Shown: positions 61,273-64,000 of the stretch, piece by piece | Layout of the letters: each line of letters opens with the position of its first letter | Numbering within the stretch: position 1 is the stretch's first letter | Assembly: GCF_014851395.1 (NCBI RefSeq) | Contig: NW_024040707.1 | Coordinates: 8,840,187 to 8,904,186 of the forward strand | Direction: 5' to 3' | Source: Micropterus salmoides | Lineage: Eukaryota > Chordata > Actinopteri > Centrarchiformes > Centrarchidae | Length of the DNA: 64,000 bases | The notes under the pieces: generated by a model | The model's input: the letters and a program-made list of their open reading frames with translations, nothing else | Databases searched by the model: none | Told to the model about the DNA's origin: nothing | Translations under genes and position numbers: made by a program

Positions 61273-63273
61273 TCACGTCTGATGCACCTCGTGAAACATC
61301 AGCTCTCGTGGGATACGAGTCTCTGGGCCGTAGAGCTTACAGGCTCGCCGCTCAAACGCAGCGACATTCTGCTTTACAACCTCATCGAAGAACATGGTGG
61401 CTAACTGGGAGTGCAGCAAAGAGCGGAACTCAAAGGATATCTGTTAAGGATACAAAAAATAACAATCTTTTTAATATGTGCCAGACAGAAAACAAAAGTC
61501 ATAAAATATGGCAACAATTAAATAGGAATAGTTAATAGTAACAGACATTTTGGAAATAAGCCTATTTGCTTTCTTGTTGAGAAGATCGATAACACTCATT
61601 TCTGTTCGATAAATATGAAGCTAAAACTAGCAGACAATTAGCTCATCTTAGCCTTAAGAATGGAAACGGGGAAGCAGTTAGCCTGGCTCTGTCTGAAGGT
61701 AATAAAGGTTATGTGTGGAGCTATTTCTTGGCTAGCCTGCAGGCACAGTGGCTTCCTGGCGTGTGTTAGTTACAGAGCGGAGACTCCAGGAAGTCACTGC
61801 TCCCTGAAAAGAAATAGTCTCACACATATACACCTGTTAAACCACAACTTGTTGTTTTGTTTCCCTCTTCTTATAGTCTTTATGCTAAGCTAAGCTAACT
61901 GTCTGCTGCTTCATACTTACCATTCAGACATGACAGTGGTTTTGAGCTTCTGCAAGAAAGCACACAAGTGTTTAGGAAGGTCTCATCCACTGCTTGGGAG
62001 ACAGTCTTGGATGGTTCCATAGAAAAGCTCGGGAAAGCAGCTGTGGTCCTCACCAACCGTAGTAGTAGTAGTGGGTGTTTTCCGCCCTCAATGGGCAATT
62101 TTGAGTCCACCACAATAAGTTAAAAAAGACTTACTTGGACAAGCAACATAAATGTGACATTTATGCTTTCCAGCTGTTATCAAAGTGCTTTTAAACTATA
62201 ATTGTTGGTTTTCAAGAAAAAAAAAAGGCCTTTAAAGATGAAGACCAACTGGTTAGCTTGGCAAATGTATGTCCGGTTAACCACCCCTCCTCTGTTAAAG
62301 AGCAGCGCACAACCATTTCCCTGAGCTTTTCTATGGGGCTTTTCGGGAATTTTGTCTCATACACTGTGTGGGGCTATGTTTTCCCCAAAATGTCAAGCTA
62401 TTCCTTTAATAAAGATTATTATAATAAATGCATCAAGAGGGGCAGATGGCCTGATACACAGTCTATAAATTACCATAGGAAGCAAGCTACAGGCTACTTA
62501 CAGAAAAGTCTACCGTGCAGGTCCGAGGGTAACCAGGAATGCCTGGACTAAAGCGCCATATTGTCTCCAGGTGATTGAACAGCTTTCCGTCTGTACACAC
62601 TGCCTAAAAACACCCACAACAGAAACTCTTATTAGAAATGGGAATTTTGAGCAATGGGTGATTGTTAACATCAAAAACATTATCTGCTTCAACTAAAATT
62701 TGCGTTGAGGTTGTTGTAGTTGCTGACATTTAAAACAGCAATATCAAATACAATTTCCATCCAAACAGATGTTACATTAAATAGATCAGTTATATATTAA
62801 TTCACAGGACTGGCAGACGCAGTGAAGCTACTGGCACTTACTTTGACTAGATGAGGCCGGACACTAGTGATCATAGATGTGTATCTCTCCATGACTGGAG
62901 GGAATCCCACTTCAAGTTGGGCTTTGGAGTGGCCTGTTCTTTTCATAATGGTCTGGGACTTCTTACACCAGGGCACAAAGTTCTTGTACTCATCAACATT
63001 GGCCACCACATCATACATTTCCTGCATAGAAAACCTGTAACAACAAGCACTACAATGTTATAATACTAAAAAAACTCACTTGACTTGAGATAAACTTATT
63101 ACTAGTTCATACTGAAAAATTACCCTAGTATCCTACGCTCGGAGTACTCCTTCCTTTTGTTGGTGAGGCTGATGAAGTTTCTGCTTTGGGGAACAGTTGT
63201 CATTGTGTCCCAGTCTTGAAGGCAAAGCACTCTGGGAGTTCTTGTCATCAAAATGCCACATGATGACAAGTGT
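61273..63273 (-). CDS. coq10a: Coenzyme Q-binding protein COQ10 homolog A (5' end missing)
   Basis: Exons, complement of join(61273..61440, 62502..62603, 62842..63034, 63124..63273), give the last about 204 residues. The chain runs from SCGILMTRT through NKRKEYSERRILG and MQEMYDVV to WCKKS, then GFPPVMERY, GIPGYPRTCTVDF, SFEFRSLLHSQLATMFFDEV and IPRELMFHEVHQT. This is the START-like lipid-binding fold of COQ10, which binds coenzyme Q in the mitochondrial inner membrane and is needed for efficient respiration and Q biosynthesis. VDF, GIPGYP and MFHEVHQT favour COQ10A over COQ10B, as does the position next to cs. The first exon found begins with one base of a split codon (acceptor at 63274), so the start codon and transit peptide are in an exon not found, probably beyond 64000. 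Confidence 0.92.
61535..61925 (+). repeat. Dispersed repeat, family A, copy 2
   Basis: In a coq10a intron. Contains AGCCTGGCTCTGTCTGAAGG, CTCCAGGAAGTCACTGCTCC and AGTCTTTATGCTAAGCTAAG, phrases of the same common fish repeat as at 28228-28690. Confidence 0.65.
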
Positions 63274-64000
63274 CTAAAAGGTAAGAGGAAATGTCCCATA
63301 AGCCACATTCTGGAAAGAGTGCAAACTGCAACAGATACAGTCCACAACAAAGAAAGCCCACTACCTTCCAGTTTCCAGCAACTAAAGTCAATGAGTACAT
63401 AAAGAACACTGGTCCAGGAAGTAATGGAAGGTCTCTGTGTTGTGACTGTGCTGGTATTTTCCGAGTTGGGCCTCTTGTGTGAATAGCAAAAAACAACGCG
63501 ATGTGACATCCACTCAGGCTTGTTACACCACTTAGCAATGTGTTTCTCGATAAATAACCTGTAGAATCAGAGTTTTGGCAGAGAGAGGGATGGCTGAAAT
63601 TTCCCTTAAAACAACAGTCAAAGTGAATGGTCACTATTTCCCAAAAATCACTTTTTTTCACAACTTTTTTATGTGAAGATGAAAACTATAACTATCTGGT
63701 TACTGCTGTTTACATTCTCCCAGACACAAATTCAAAGAATGCACAACATAATTATTTCCTGGGTGTATATGCATTTGTATATACAAATAACTGTAGAGGC
63801 CTATATTGTTTTATTAAATTTATTTTATATATTACCCCATTGTAACATTAACTTAAGTGAAACAAAGGTTTCTATGTGTGTAGCATGAAGGGGCTACAAA
63901 CTTTAATTTTGTTGTACAGCCTTGTCTTGTATAATGATAAATGAATAACCTTGATAACTTGAAAACTACCTGTGGCAATAGACAAAGTCTGTTTGTTTTT
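63274..64000. other. coq10a: coq10a intron 1 or upstream sequence
   Basis: Upstream of the first located coq10a exon. The minus-strand frames at 63248-63661 have no mitochondrial-presequence character or homology that I recognise, so the start exon is taken to lie outside the window. Confidence 0.4.

Noticed and set aside
63248..63661. 137-codon minus-strand frame at the right end
   Set aside because: Overlaps the end of the coq10a exon in another frame, has no COQ10 or presequence character and no supporting splice sites.

Overview
The window is vertebrate nuclear DNA, most likely from a spiny-rayed teleost. All genes are split by GT-AG introns, the encoded proteins are close to vertebrate orthologs, and the introns carry fish-type tRNA-derived SINEs, CA/TG microsatellites and other dispersed repeats. 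No viral, phage, CRISPR or bacterial locus is visible.

Layout, left to right: bin2 (minus, 2433-5641); a membrane protein of the DUF1295 / steroid 5-alpha-reductase C-terminal type (plus, 7960-10622); racgap1 (minus, 13125-20608); a catalytically dead dipeptidyl-peptidase-like gene of the DPP6/DPP10 class (plus, 22781-42891); citrate synthase cs (plus, 44831-56312); and coq10a (minus, 61273-63273, with its start exon not found and probably beyond the right edge). I rebuilt every gene exon by exon from splice sites and reading phase. Four of the rebuilt lengths match family expectations: 631 aa for racgap1, 789 aa for the DPP-like gene, 469 aa for cs and 256 aa for the DUF1295 protein.

The genes do not form a functional operon-like unit. 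bin2 shapes membranes, racgap1 acts in cytokinesis, the DPP-like protein probably modulates A-type potassium channels, and cs and coq10a are both mitochondrial (TCA cycle and coenzyme Q handling). RACGAP1, BIN2, CS and COQ10A all lie on human 12q13, so this is a 12q13-like block. The DPP-like gene is the outlier: mammalian DPP6 and DPP10 lie on other chromosomes (7 and 2), and its nucleophile position is Ala, where DPP6 has Asp and DPP10 has Gly. A third ancient paralog lost from mammals is the most interesting hypothesis here.

Regulatory signals worth noting are a ZNF143/THAP11-type element and a 32-codon upstream ORF before the DUF1295 gene, a CCAAT cluster at the cs promoter, a CDE/CHR-like plus CCAAT arrangement upstream of racgap1, and a CpG-rich patch with a full RFX X-box inside cs intron 7. 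The rest is intronic and intergenic sequence with SINEs, other dispersed repeats, a 21-bp minisatellite and a diverged tandem duplication.
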